Origin: Sphagnum compactum | Lineage: Eukaryota > Bryophyta > Sphagnopsida > Sphagnales | Assembly (NCBI GenBank): GCA_965153455.1 | Contig: OZ234501.1 | Span: 5,394,001 to 5,458,000, forward strand | DNA: 64,000 bases | Direction of reading: 5' to 3' | Shown here: piece after piece, positions 24,456 through 37,812 of the stretch | How positions within the stretch are numbered: position 1 is the stretch's first letter | How the letters are laid out: every line of letters begins with the position of its first letter | Notes under the pieces: model-generated | Told to the model about the DNA's origin: nothing | The model's input: only the letters and a program-made list of their open reading frames with translations | Databases searched by the model: none | Made by a program: the position numbers and the translations under genes

Positions 24456-24795
24456 GTAAAAAATAATTCTTGATTAATTTTGTGATACAGCTTAAGTTGT
24501 TCCATACAAATCCATATTAAATACCTCTTTGATGGTAAAGACTTTCAATTTAATAAGTATGTTTTATGCATTTTCTCCGAGCTATTCTTTAATTTCCCTG
24601 GGAGAAAAGTTTGTCCACCTCGAACCCTAAAACGAGATTTGTCGTTGGTGCACTAGCGGGTGTTGGGTCATTAAAGCCCAGGAAAAAAAAGGGTAAATTT
24701 TATATGGCACAAATTCTTTTTCCTCTTTAATCAAGCAATGAACATCCTTGGTGGGCAGGAGTCCTACAATATTCCTGCTCTAAAAAAATGGAAAT
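24456..24795. repeat. 735-bp dispersed repeat, partial copy B
   Basis: Repeats the middle of copy A (equivalent to about 23966-24300), directly behind it and in the same orientation. It begins 'taaaaaataattcttgatt' and ends near 'gtcctacaatattcctgctc'. It looks like a partial tandem duplication. Confidence 0.75.
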
Positions 24796-27398
24796 CTTGT
24801 CTGGGTCGGGTACTTGACTTCTTCATGACCGCTCAAATAGAAATGTTTTAAAACCAGACTCCGAATAACGGTCGGGTGTGGGTGGTTTAGGTTTACCCGA
24901 GTCCCGGGCCCCATGATCCCAGATCCTTCTAAATATAGACCTCGAAGACCTAGTGGTCCCTATTAATTTTTTAAAACAAAATCGTTGAGTCTTTGTTTTC
25001 GTATCCACGGCAAAAGAAACTGCTTCACTTTTGTGCGGTTTGAAAACATTTGCACATTTTTCCCTCTTCCACATTTTAGACATCCAAAAGTTGGGTTGAA
25101 ACGGCCTTCTCAAAGGACGGGTTCCTAACCTTTACAAACATGGTGAGTGCCACGAGTGGGAGGGATCATGCATTATAGTGGTGCAAGGCAAATTATGGGA
25201 GAGCTCGCCCAGTGCCAGCCCCCGTTTGAGCCTCCATCTATCGGCTTTCAGCATATTGAAGGCGCAGTGTTGATTCGAGTGTTGGGAGGGTACAATGATT
25301 TTTCATACCCTCAGGGTAAAGAGGTTGTACGATTGGAAAAAAAAGTACTCTCAGGGCAAGGGGTATATATGACATTCAAAGAAAAGATGCCCCTCGCATT
25401 ACAAGATGTGTAGGATTTGGGTCCCACAAACCTCGGGGCGAGGTGTTTGATGTCAAACATCACTCAAGGGTAAGGGTAAAATAGTGGTAAGGATACCATA
25501 ATTTTATCCGATGAACACCCTAGAACAACCATGGATGGCAAGTAGATATTGTTCGATTTTTTTTTGCAAACGACGGTAAAAATAAACTAAATTAATGCGG
25601 ATCCAACTTAGGGACTGCAACAATTTACCACTTCATCCAAAATATGGTGAACGTGCCATTCTAATATTACCACCGGGCGCGCTCTAAGAAATAATTTCCC
25701 TCCCACTCTTTCCAATTCATCAAGCCCAACGTGCTAAGTCCATTTCGTCCAGTGATCTGCCCCAATGCACCAGGAACTATCCATAATGAAATATTTTTAA
25801 TGCGCCCAAAATCCTGGAATCTGTTCCTTCCTTGCCCAAATTTTTGACTAAGACATCAAGATTGCTCCCTCCAAAGCTGAAAGCTATTGAGGCTCATGCA
25901 GACCGAGGTTGCATCTGGCATTGACCCAATTTCCTCCATGGCCTTGCCCGGAATTTGTTAGTCACTGGAGAAATTCCATGCAAGGTCATTCATGAAGATG
26001 GGTAATTGCCAGATGTGAGCTTGATGAGCTCTGCATGGGCAGCTTTCAGTCGTGGAAAGGAGCAACTTTGATCTTCCAAATGAAAAAGTTTTTTTTGAGG
26101 GCAGTGTGTTAAAATCCCGAAAAAAATGCCTCGTTTTGGGGAAGGGCTTTCAAATCCCAGTAGAAACCCAACTAGGAAAGGAAAAAACATCAGGGATATA
26201 GGGCAGCTCATAAAAACCAATTGTGAGCAGTTTGTCGCTCATCTGTGTGGGTGCATAGGATGAAGTGGACTTAGCAAGTTGGCGATGTGGCCTTGGTGAA
26301 CAACTTGGCAATGCGGACATGGCAACTCGGCAATGTGAACTTGGTGACTTGGCAAAGTGGACTTGAAGAATTTGTGAAGAGGTAGGGGAAGGAAAAATGT
26401 CAACTTTGCTCCCCCCCCCCTTTCGTTTCCAAAAGTGACGCCGACTTCACACTCAGGCCTGCTTCAGACCGTGAATTGGGGTTGGAAAATCTTGGGGCCA
26501 ATAATAAGTTGAGCATTTCTTGGCCCATTGTTTGACCCCAAGTTATTGATAAAATATTATTTGTTGGGGGCCAAATATTATTTGTTTGAATTCATGTTTA
26601 AAGCCATCAAGTTCAAAAGTAGGGACTGGGGCTTGAACCCCTCGCATGCTTCCATTCTTTCCTTCTTGGTATCATTCTTTTTTTTCATCTTTGCTTCCTT
26701 TCTCAAGCTGAACATTATAAGGAGTGGGTATGAGTGGACATGGCTTGCAATCCATATACGCGTTCAAGTTCATCGTGACATTCATCTGCCACCGGTGCAC
26801 CATGAAGGATGGATGGTGAATGTGCTTTGGAGCAGGCCTGTTCCACCCAGGAACGTATCACTTGCGATTCGAGTCAGCAGTAATAGGTTTTTTGGAGGCC
26901 TATTCTAGACGGGAACTAAATTTTCACCTCCGATTCACATTTTAAGTACCTTTCTTATTTGTCGATCAGCATCAAAATTGACATCCATAGAAGCTCGTCT
27001 CGTGGAGGAAAACACATGCAAAAGTGCTTGAATAAGACATAAAAACTGGTTACATATGTAACGTTGCGGATCGATGGTGTAGGATATCGCCTTAAGGTAT
27101 GATCCAGGCATTACGGTCGCAATGCCGCGGGCTTGTAACAAAATGCTTCAAAATGTCGCCATTGACACAATTTTATAGAACATTATATATAAAAATAACA
27201 ACAAACTAAAGGGCTTACAAGGGCCATTAGGAGAGGATGGAGAAGCATATGGAAATTGTTTTTTTGGGGGCGAGGGGGGGGGGTGTCAAAATCGTGGGCC
27301 ATCACATAACATTTACGGACATGCATGATTCATTGCCAAATTATCTTTTGTATATTTGGAGGGAAATAGATCTGATTCTTATTCTCATTGTTTAATAA
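24796..27398. other. Cargo sequence between repeat copies, no gene recognised
   Basis: Contains a poly-C run near 26411-26420, a poly-G run near 27267-27280, and a short degenerate repeat 'acttggcaatgtgga' at 26275-26365. The open frames (for example 25147-25413) are not recognisable. No reverse transcriptase, integrase or transposase motif was seen. Confidence 0.4.
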
Positions 27399-28139
27399 AC
27401 ATTTAATTCGTCCTCCATCCCAACAGAGCTTTGTTATAATGAATGTTTATAAATTAAAAAAAGCTGTGTGATATATTAAACTTTGTGCAAGCGTAAAAAC
27501 TCTAATATTGTTTACCAAAAATGTCCTAGGGTATTTACCAATTAAAATTAACCGCGATTCACCACGATGACATACTTTAGATATGCCCCGCGGCATTGCC
27601 ATAATGTTCCTTTTCCCAAAACAACCCTAATTATTATTTGGTCGTCATAAAAAACAATTCTTGATTTATTTTGTGATACGGCTTGGGTTGTTCCAGACAA
27701 ATTCATATCAAATACCTCTTTGATGGTATAGATTCCTAATTTGACAAGTATACTTTCTCCGATTTCTTCGAGCTATTTATTAATTTCCCTGGGAGAAAAG
27801 TTTGTCAACCCTAAACCCTAAAACGAGATTTGTGGATGGTGCACTGGTGGGTGTTGAGTCATTCAAGCCCATGAAAAAAAAAAAACCGGGAAATTTCATT
27901 AGGCACGATTTTTTTTCCCATTCAATCAAGCAATGAACATCCTTGGAGGGCACGAGTCCTACAATACTCCTACTAAAAAATGATGCAAATGATGACGATC
28001 TTGAAACGAAATACCTCCTTACACAACATCAAATATTTATACCCTGCTAAATGTATTCATAAAACATAAACAGACAAAAAAAATCTTTAGGGGGTTCCCA
28101 TATATTTCTCAAAAATTTGAGGGGTCCAACAAAGCGGAC
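27399..28139. repeat. 735-bp dispersed repeat, copy C
   Basis: Full-length partner of 23719-24453 in the same orientation, 3.7 kb downstream. Its pairing with copy A could represent LTRs, but neither copy has clear TG...CA limits or a primer-binding site. Confidence 0.8.
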
Positions 28140-29005
28140 TCTGGGCTCTCCACGTTTACATTCGTTCGTGGAGGGAAAAAGTTCAACAATTTCAACCGTT
28201 GGGAAAAAGAGACATCTTAACAAAATGAACGATTCGACCGACCGAAAATCGAATAAGAAGAGGGCGAAAACGAGTGAGGCTTGACAAAAAATAACAAAAG
28301 GCAACCAATTGCAAGTAGAAGAGGGAGGAGGGGGGGTGCGGCAGGGGGGTTGAGGCTGATCAGTGAACCAAAGCTCAGATAAGAGTAGGAGGACCGGGGG
28401 TGCAAGGAATTGAACCTCCTTCCCCTCCCCCCGTCTCGACAATCCAGGTTGAACCATTGATGTGAGGACCCATAATGGGGTAGTCAGTGTAGTGCTTACT
28501 GTTTTGTTCGTTCCGAGCTATGCAATCGAAAAGTTTTGCAATGACTCAAACATTGGCTACCCATTTTGTTGGACCCTCCTATGTAAAAATTTAAGTAATT
28601 CTTTAAGGAAATTAATTTGACATCAATTTAAGTAAATATGAATTTTCCCCCGCTCTGTTACCAATAATTTAATATTAGTTTTCATTCTCGCGACCGACAT
28701 TTGTATTTTAAACCATTACGTTTCACATCAAATCTTCATTCATGGGACCAAATTGCATTTTACGGGTTCAATTTCATCCACCACACAATTCGGCCAAGGT
28801 TTATCCAAACGACACATGTTCGCCGTCAAGGACAAACAAAACACGACGGGCACAGCATGCGTCACATGGTGGCCCTGCCATTTATGATAAGAAAAAAAAC
28901 ATCTTAAAGGGGATATTGTTTAATTTTTCTTACAAATGACAGTAAAAGTAAACTAGATCGTATTACAAGATTTCTTCTCATGTGAAACTGGGTCACATTG
29001 CAAGA
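28140..29005. other. Cargo sequence, nothing recognised
   Basis: GC-poor except for a G-rich patch near 28320-28440. No gene or RNA gene is supported. 28965-29012 repeats 'caagatttcttct.atgtga' twice. Confidence 0.4.
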
Positions 29006-29552
29006 TTTCTTCTAATGTGAGACCTCGATTGGTGACAAGGTTATTGAGTGATTCGGACAATAAATGGCAAATGAAACAACATCTCAATGAAGGATGGAAT
29101 CATGTTACACACACACACACACACATACATCGCTTTCCAGACCCCTGATGTGAATGTTGATGTTCTCACAACATTTGTACACAAATATAATTAAAGTGCA
29201 ACAATACCAATTTGATATATTAATTGTAAGTTTAACATTCTTGAACATGCACTTCCTAATCACATGGAAAAGAATGAATGAACAATCAATAGATGCACCA
29301 ACAAGTCCACTAACAAGCAACAAACAAAATCTTTAATGAAAGGAAAGAATTCAACAAAGAGTTAGTTAAAGCCTAACATGGAGTACGTGGATCCTCGATA
29401 TTATGCACTTATCTAAACATTTGCAAATCCAACATTCTAAGAGCCTATTCAAAAGGTAATTTGAGTCGGATTGCAATCTTGGTAATAATTCTAACATATG
29501 AATGGCGGACATCATGCATAATCACTTTCCCAAAAAACGTTTATCATTTTTT
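29006..29552. repeat. 547-bp direct repeat, left copy
   Basis: Near-identical to 33470-34017. It starts 'tttcttctaatgtgagacc', contains an (AC)n microsatellite at 29107-29125, and ends 'aaaacgtttatcattttt'. Same orientation as its partner, 4.46 kb apart. Confidence 0.85.
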
Positions 29553-32500
29553 AGTGGAGGTAGGCCTGAGGCCTCAAAACGCAATCTAAATTTTCAGGGC
29601 GCCACGTGGCATCAACTTTTTATTGTTCTACAATGTATGGTGATAGGGCAAGATATCCTATAGTTGATTTTGGTGGATGGAAAAGAGGTGTTGGGCCAAA
29701 TTGAATGGAAAATGAGGATATTTTTTGCCTTGAGTGATGCTGACTTTAACCCTTAATATTATTGTGAATTGAAAGGCTAACATCAGCCCCATCATGTCAA
29801 TCTTCCAGCCAAGAATCATGCAATGCATGACTTTGTATGGGGGAAAAACAAAAGCCCCACAAGTTGTAAATGTCCACAAGTGGGGACAGATTAAGCCCAG
29901 TGTAAATAAGGCTGAGAATCCCAAAATGAAGGCTGGCCATGGCAACCGGTGGAAAATCTTGCCAATATTACAAAGACCTGGTAAGTTAAGCCTGATGCCA
30001 TAGGCTTTCTAGGAATAAGGGCTCAGAATAAAGGCCTGCACGGGGTGGACCTATTGGGGTAAAGCTCACGGCAAAGAAAATACACATTTTTGCCGACAAG
30101 TCCCAAAACTCTACAACTGGGGGATAGCCCCATGGGCCCAAGGTAGATATGAGGGTGAGAATCCAAAAGCCTTGAAATAAGGCAGGCAGAGACAAGGGGG
30201 GCAATTTTTGCCAACAAGTCCCAAAAGTCTACATCTGCGGGATACCCCCATGAACCCAAGGTAGATATGAGGGTGAGAATACAAAAGCCTTGAAATAAGG
30301 CACACAAAGACAAGGGGGGGAATCTTGCCAATATTAGAAAGACCTGGCCAATAAATCCTGATGCCAAGGGCTTTACAGGAAGAAGGGCCCACATGAGGTA
30401 GAGCAATTATGTTTAAGTCCTTTGCTATGAAAACAATATAACCTACCAACACAGTTTATTCCAACAAGTCCCAAAAGTCCACAACTGGGGGATAGGCCCA
30501 GCCCAAGCTAGACAAGGGTGAGAATCCAAAAGCCTTGCGAGCAAGGCACACCAAAACACTGGGGAAAATCGTGCTGGTATTACAAAGACCTATCAGTGAA
30601 GAACTTCATGTTACGAAGTTTACCAAAATAAGAACCCAACTGAGGTTTGTGTAAGCCCGCAACATTTTGTTTTAATTTTTAACTCAATAGTTAGGGTGTT
30701 CTTATGAAGAGCTAGTAGTCGAGGCCAAAAATAGTGGCAGCCAATTTTATAAGAATAAAATTTTCATGCAATGAATAAGAAGTTATGTTATGGAGTGTAG
30801 GAGCCTCTCATTGTTCACTTTCCTTTTGAACAATTTGAATTTTATGTAATTTAATGTTAATAGTTTATTATTTATGTAATAATTTAAAGATTAACATTGA
30901 TAATTTATTAACTGACGAATTTTTATATTTTAATAATGATTTGGTGAATGATCATTAATTAATCATTATTTCAATTAATGTGCATAAATTTCAAATCATT
31001 TTTTTATTGCTTGTAAAAAATCTTATGTCTCATACTTAAATAAAATTAAGATCTTTGAGTTTAAATTTAGGATTTCTTCAACTAAATTAATTTTTAACTC
31101 TAGGAGACCTTACTCAACAAGGCAAAAGTACCAATATAAGTTTTGGTTATGGTTTTGGTTCATAATCAGTACACTTGTGTAAAGCAAGTCTATGTTGTCT
31201 ATGTGGAAAGCACTTTATATCCATCAATTTCCCTCCTAGAATTTGGGAGGGAAATTATGCTTACTTGTAAGTGTAAGAACTCTCGCACTATTGAAAAGTA
31301 GGCATAAGAATTTTGCCATTCATACATATTGCGATCTACATAGGTTTGGTACATGATAGGTAAAGCCCATGGGTGGGGGACATTCTCAAAATTTGAGGTT
31401 GGACTCAGCTATCACCTTGTCCTAGGCCCCTTATTTTGAGAATGCCCCCCATATGAATACGCAGAATACCTTCAACTCATTGGAGACCTTATCAAGAGCC
31501 CAGAAGATGTAAAACCCCTAATGCATTTTAGTGCGATAAAAAAATGTTCTAGTAGCTCAGAAAACACTTTTGAAATGTGGAATACGCTAACCAGAGTTAA
31601 CAAACCATATCCGTGTGGTGGAGAAAACCAAGAGATTGTGTGTATCCAAACTTAATGTACTACTTACCTGTAGGGCCCCTTCCACCTAGGAATCCGGTGA
31701 GATTGCAATGGCAACCTGCCACTCCTCCAGGGGGTAAAGTGCTCCACTGGGGCTTGTTCCAGAGCCGTTCCCAACTTTGACACACATCAAAAGCATGTTC
31801 TCTCCACTATCAGTTCACATTTCAACTGAAGCACAGAAGCTGGTTGTCTATTCCCACATAGGAAGAAACATGAAAAGGTACTTGAATTGGACACCCGAAC
31901 CCCTTACATGTACAGTTGAGCCCCAATGTCAGGCATACTCAAAATAAGGGCCTATGATGACAAGGTACAGCCCTTATTTTGAAAATGCCCCCACCCAATC
32001 CCCCCACAACTTTGTGTGCCTTACCCACCATAAAGCACAAGGTGAACATTATCATAAGCCTAAACATACATAGGTAATGACCAAAGTAGGAGTGGGATGG
32101 ATCTTTCACTTACTATTTAGGAGTGGTAGGGACCTTACCACATGTAAGTAGGCCTAAGATCCTTTGTGTTTTTAAATAGTAGGTTTAAGATCCTTCCTCT
32201 TCTAAAGGAGGGATATTCACAAATGTAAGGCGCCCTCCCTATCTAATAGAAAATTTGTGTGAGTGCTTTATGCAAGAATATATGGAATCACTAGGTTTGA
32301 TAATTGATGCTAAGTTCAAAAAAGTTGATGCTATTGCACTTTCAAAATCAAATGCATCAAATTAAGCTACACCTCCATCTTCAAAATCAACTCATCAACA
32401 AACATATGTCCATTACCATGACAACACAATTCACTTGAATCTTCAAGCCTATACATATGATCTAAGCATTACGCTCGTGATGCCTGAGGCTTGAGGCTCT

Positions 32501-33469
32501 TTGACCACCAAAAATACACAGTGGTGCTGAGGCTTTTTTAGTGTAATGCTGAGGCTTTTTTTGTTGACTTTTTTCACTTTTTGTTACTTTTTGTTACTTT
32601 TTTTACTACTTGTAACTTTTTCAAATTACTTTTTACTGTTGAAGGTTCAGTGTTTGTTACTTTTTTTACTGCTTGTAACTTTCATAAATTACTTTTTTTA
32701 CTGTTGAGAATGGCCGGGGGAATCATTTAGTTATATTTCTTCATTGTTTAGGGGGAGGAGGTGCGCCTTGATTTTTTATTTTTTATTTTTTTACTATTGA
32801 GGGGGAGGGGGGAGGGGGTGTAGGTTGGTTTTTTCCCTTCATTTGAAATGTGGAAGGAGGAGGGGAAAGGGGTTATTTTTTCTCTTCAATTTTTTTTTCA
32901 TTGTGGAATAGCTGAGGAAGGGAAAGGTTTTTTTTTCTTTTACAAATCCATTATGGGGGGGGAGGGGTTGGTTGAAAGTGGCTATTTCCAAAATACTAGG
33001 CACACATGGGTTTGAATTCATTAGTGTTTAGGGAATTTATTCTTTTCGGATGTCATCAGCCCCATCTACTTAATAAGCTATTACACTTTAAATTTTTCTT
33101 TATTTTTTACTGTTCAAGGGCTTGGTGAGTTGTTTTAGTTTTTTTTTGAATTGTTCAAGAGGAGGGGGTGCGCCTTTATTTATTTATTTTGATTTTTTTT
33201 ACTGTTGAAGAGGAGGGGGCGGAGGTTAAGGTTTTTTTTTTCTCCTTCATTGGACATGTGCAAAAAGGAGGGGAAGGGGGTTTAGTTTTTAACCCTAAAA
33301 GCAAGGAAAGAAAAAAAGGAAAAAAACCACTTCTACTACTATTACTTAACTAGTGTGTACACTCGCAATGTTGTTTACACAGAGGTGTTGTAACATGATC
33401 GTGTAGACAGTAGAGCTTAACAGAGCGTTCGGGGTGGCTAGAGTGGCCGAGCCACGGGTTACCTACTAG
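29553..33469. other. Interior between the 547-bp repeats; internally repetitive
   Basis: No retroelement protein is visible. 29950-30640 carries three to four units with 'caagtcccaaaagtc.acaactgggggata', 'gagggtgagaatccaaaagcc' and 'cttgccaatattacaaagacct'. 31380-32000 repeats 'ccccttattttgagaatgcccc'. 32575-32710 repeats 'ttttttactgcttgtaactt'. 32753-32875 and 33158-33280 share 'ggagg.ggtgcgcctt' and following G-rich blocks. It is therefore non-coding repeat DNA. Confidence 0.55.
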
Positions 33470-34017
33470 TTTCTTCTAATGTGAGACCTCGATTGGTGAC
33501 AAGGTTATTGAGTGATTCGGACAATAAATGGCAAATGAAACAACATCTCAATGAAGGATGGAATCATGTTACACACACACACACACACACATACATCGCT
33601 TTCCAGACCCCTGATGTGAATGTTGATGTTCTCACAACATTTGTACACAAATATAATTAAAGTGCAACAATACCAATTCGATATATTAATTGTAAGTTTA
33701 TCATGCTTGAACATGCACTTCCTAGTCACATGGAAAAGAATGAATGAACAATCAATAGATGCACCAACAAGTCCACTAACAAGCAACAAACAAAATCTTT
33801 AATGAAAGGAAAGAATTCAACAAAGAGTTAGTTAAAGCCTAACACGGAGTACGTGGATCCTTGATATTGTGCACTTAACTGAACATTCGCAAATCCAACA
33901 TTCTAAGAGCCTATTCAAAAGGTAATTTGAGTCGGATTGCAATCTTGGTAATAATTCTAACATATGAATGGTGGACATCATGCACAATCACTTCCCCAAA
34001 AAACGTTCATCATTTTT
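33470..34017. repeat. 547-bp direct repeat, right copy
   Basis: Partner of 29006-29552, differing by scattered substitutions and two extra AC units in the microsatellite. Sequence identity begins at 'tttcttctaatg' and ends in a poly-T tract. Confidence 0.85.
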
Positions 34018-36724
34018 TTTAATTGTTTATGGATGGGGTAGATCATTTCCAAAATGTCGTGGATCATTTTCAATCACCCGTGGACGAAAGAGATGATTTA
34101 TATTCACTGCATAGGGTGGATCCTTTTTTGGTAAGGCATGGATGATGTGGATCATTTTTGGTCATCCATACATTATTGAGATCATTTTTAACTGCCTGGA
34201 AAAACACCAATTGCGCAGATCATTTTCATTTTCCCAATGCCCTTGGATCACGTCCATCATCGATATATAACCCCAACATGGGGTAGATTATTTTTGGTCA
34301 CCGATACATGGCCTGTATTGGTATTATTTTCTATACCAGGCCTCAATTGATTTGCTTGCATTTGAAAGGGACTTGAAGTCCGAATGGGTGCCAAATATGA
34401 TGGCGGAACCAATGTAATTTGTTGGAATGTTGACATCATTGCCAATGAAAAGTTGACACGTCACATCAATTTTTGCCCCCCATTGACTGGATAAGATTGT
34501 GCCTAGTTGAAAGTCTTATGGAAAATCAAAATGGCTTCATGGGCGGTTGGTAGGAACAAGTGTGTCAGGGATCGGTAGGTCGAAGGCAAGTAGGTCGATG
34601 CTTGCAGATGGTTGGTGTTTGTGTAATGTGCACAGATGGCACATTGGTTGGTGGGTGGGGGCAAAAAGGTGCTCAGTAGGCCGATGCAAAGCTCACCGAA
34701 CTCACTTGATTATCATATATTGTAAAGGAAGAAAGTTCCTTCCCCTGAAGCTGTCCAAGGTACTAAAATAGTGTAAATTAAAAGGACCCAACCAAATGTC
34801 ACCTTATGGGTCAATCACTGACATTAGTGAATCAAAGGAACTTTTTTCATCAAAAAAAAATAAAAATCCAAAAAAAGAGGAAAATGTTTCTTTTCCATCT
34901 TTTTTGGTTTCTTTGATCCTTTTATTTTTATTTTTATGTAGGATAATTTTTATTTAAATGGTGTGATTAGTGTTTTTCTCTTTCTAATTTTGTGGTGTAG
35001 TTGAAGTGGTGATCCTCCATAACAAAGATTTAGTCAAATTGGGCCATAAACAAGATATGAAAGTGGAACAATTTAAGCACTCTTCTATATTGTTTCCTAA
35101 CTTCGGGCACCTAATATAGAATTCTTGGGATTTCTTTCTTTTTCTTTTTTCCCCCAAATTTTGGTGATAAAACCTGCAAATTTCACTTTTTCTCAGTTTA
35201 TATTTTCTTCATCAAATATATAGTTAGAACATCCCTGTAAAAAGTTGTTCATAGAAGGATGGAGTCATTTTTATGAAATTGTTACATTAAAAAAAACTAT
35301 AAAAGGATGTTCATAAAAATATGGATCTAGAAGTGATGATTCATAAATTATTTGTTTTCAACTTTTGTGATGTAGACTAAACCCTAATCATACATAAAAA
35401 AATGGAGACAACCACGATAACAATCGTCTCTTTTTGCCTGAGTAGCCAAAAAATCTCACAAAATTAATGTCCATGGATACTTTTGACAATAATTTGATTC
35501 CCAAAAACCAATGAATTTTAATATTTAATGTTTTAAATTCTCACCTCAATGTGAAATCAATTCCTTAATTCATTACCAAATTATGAATATCAGATCTGAT
35601 ACATAACAGAACATGGACATGTGAGAAAACACAATCAAGATAACTTATGTGTCTTAGTAGTAAGTGTACTTGGGCCGATGAGTAGGCATCACACTATGCA
35701 ATGGCTTTTTGTGACCCTCAACATCTTGAATAAAAATGTTTAGCCCAAGCTATTTTTTTAATAAAAGCCCTATTTTGACAAATTTTCACTAATCTTCCTC
35801 CAAAACATGTTGGACAACTTGATGTTCAAGAATATGCTTTATTTTAAGGGCAATATATAAGGGTAGAAAATTTGATATGATTCATACGTTTAATTTTTAT
35901 CAATATAATATCAAAAATTCATCATTATTTTTTATGTCAACGTAAAAATTTAATGTTAATCAATATAAATATCATGGACATGGAAAGGCACACATTAATT
36001 TATCTTTTCATATCCATGGTTGGTGGGTACTTACGAAAAGGGGTGAAATAATTATAAAAATAAGTTGTTAAATGGTTGTTTTAATAAATGAGCGGGAGAT
36101 AGTTATAAAGATAAGAAGTAATCATTAAGGGAAGAAGTTAGGTAGATAATTAGGCTTGAGAATGAGATAGTTATATTTGTAAATTTCTTTGGATTTGTTC
36201 AAACATAACCATACAATGGATCATGCAAAATCAATTGGCATATTTGGCTAAATCTCGGTGGGGATGATAGCCATTTTTTCCTACATCTTCCTACTATTTT
36301 GGCTGCAAACAAAAATGCCTAGAAAGGAAAACTGAAGTTTGGGCTACTCCCTATTATTATCTAAGAGAGGGAGGGAGGGGCTTTAGGTGTAAGATAGTAA
36401 GATAATGCGTAAACCCTAAACCCTAGTACTACTGTATAGTGAGTGCGCACAATTAATCGCGTTGCCTGCCCTGGCTGGTGAAGGGCACCTGCAAAAAATA
36501 TAGGATTAAATGTGATCTCACTGCTACTAAGAAGGTTGGCCCATCATGATGATCGGTCCACGTGGTTTGCGATCAGTGGTCGCGCACCGATTCGCTGTCC
36601 CGGTTTTAGTTTTATGGGCGGGGTTACGAAAGAGTCCAAAACTAAACTTGGATGAGGAAACAAATTCGTCAGGTCATCTCCAGAATAGTGCTGGAGATGC
36701 TCGAATGCAAACGCAGGTAGAAAC
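34018..36724. other. AT-rich cargo sequence, no gene recognised
   Basis: 34030-34300 has a loose repeat of 'gtggatcatttttgg'. 34990-35190 weakly resembles the dispersed repeat at 8027-8290. 36405-36425 has two AAACCCTA telobox words. No gene is supported. Confidence 0.4.
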
Positions 36725-37716
36725 CAGCGTTGGGTGGTTCTCACTTTTTCAATGAGAACCTTCCAAGGTTTTCATTCCGATTCTCAGAGCGAGGATTGGA
36801 GGTTTTCCCACACAGAGATGACCTGCCCGTCGGTTTTCTCCCATTGGAAACAGACTTTTTGAAAACCTCTAAAGGTATCAGTTGAATCTTTTTCGATAGG
36901 GTATTAAAACATGCGGGCACCAGTTTTCAGGGTGTTTCGCAGTGTTTTCCGTAAACTCAGGGAAACACGGCACCAGTACCGTCGAGTTTGGTCGAAAACC
37001 GGGTGAGATCAAAGACAAACCCCCAAAAAATTACATTGGCCTTCAATTGAGGGTCAAACTCTAAAAACGCACCACTTTCTATGCTCGACCGAGTTTCATC
37101 CGGGTTTGACCCCGTCTTCCCCTTTTCCTGAAGCCTCCACTGCTGTTGGATGCATTTTCACTACTCCTCATGTACAGCTACCATAATTACCTCGAACCTT
37201 GTGCATTAAATGCTGGGTTTTAGCATTTCATACCCAAATTTAATCAAATTTCCTTTCTTTGCGACCTCCCTCGAAGAGGGGATGGGGGGGTGAACAGAGG
37301 CCCAAAGATGGGATGACTTTAGGGAAAATTCCAGTGTTTCGTCGGGCTTCAGTTTTGGTTTGGGTGGCGCAAGCCTCCTCAACGGCTCCTTCGGGGGAGC
37401 TTCGTAAATAAGCGTCGGGCTCTTCCACAAAAGAGGGCAGTTTTAATTCATTTCAAATATAGATTTATATTCCGAGTTTTTGCAAATTTGAGAACCGGCT
37501 TCTGAGAACTGCTTTTCAAAACCAAAGGTTGTAGTTTTAGGGGACCCCCAAAGACTAAAAGCCACTGGAATTTTTTCTTTCCAAATCCTTGAAACCCTTC
37601 AAGATTATCGAAATCTTTTCGTCTTTTTTAATACCGAGAACCTTAAAGGTTCTTTAAAATGGCTAGGAGAACCGGAAGCGCCGGTTTTCACAAAAAGTGA
37701 GAACCGCCCAACGCGG
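36725..37716. mobile_element. Non-autonomous hAT-like element, 992 bp
   Basis: The terminal inverted repeats read CAGCGTTGGGTGGTTCTCAC at the left and the complement of CCGCGTTGGGCGGTTCTCAC at the right. The flanks are GTAGAAAC (36717-36724) and CTAGAAAC (37717-37724), an 8-bp duplication with one change, as hAT elements make. The interior is rich in GGTTTTC/GAAAACC words and encodes no transposase, so it would depend on a related active element. Confidence 0.8.
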
Positions 37717-37765
37717 CTAGAAACAGTGAGAAGAGGAAGGCCTGAATGGGATGATGCCTTAAGGT

Positions 37766-37812
37766 ATGAACCAGCGTGAGAACCCGGTTTTCACAAAAAG
37801 TGAGAACCGCCC
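37766..37812. mobile_element. Second, minimal terminus of the same hAT family
   Basis: Fifty bases beyond the 992-bp element, 'cagcgtgagaacccgg' leads into a second copy of 'ttttcacaaaaagtgagaac' and 'cgcccaaacg'. It is either a severely deleted relative or a remnant of an earlier insertion. Confidence 0.5.

Noticed and set aside
28380-28460. A tRNA-like 3' half on the minus strand (ggttcaattcc with a G-rich stem)
   Set aside because: No acceptor stem, D arm or anticodon arm could be paired around it.
29006-34017. A retrotransposon bounded by 547-bp LTRs
   Set aside because: No gag or pol, no primer-binding site, and repeat identity runs beyond any TG...CA limits. I kept it only as a repeat pair.
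36405-36425. Interstitial telomere repeats (also near 24130, 27810 and 62970)
   Set aside because: Only one to three telomere units occur at each site. They fit teloboxes or chance, not a telomere or fusion point.
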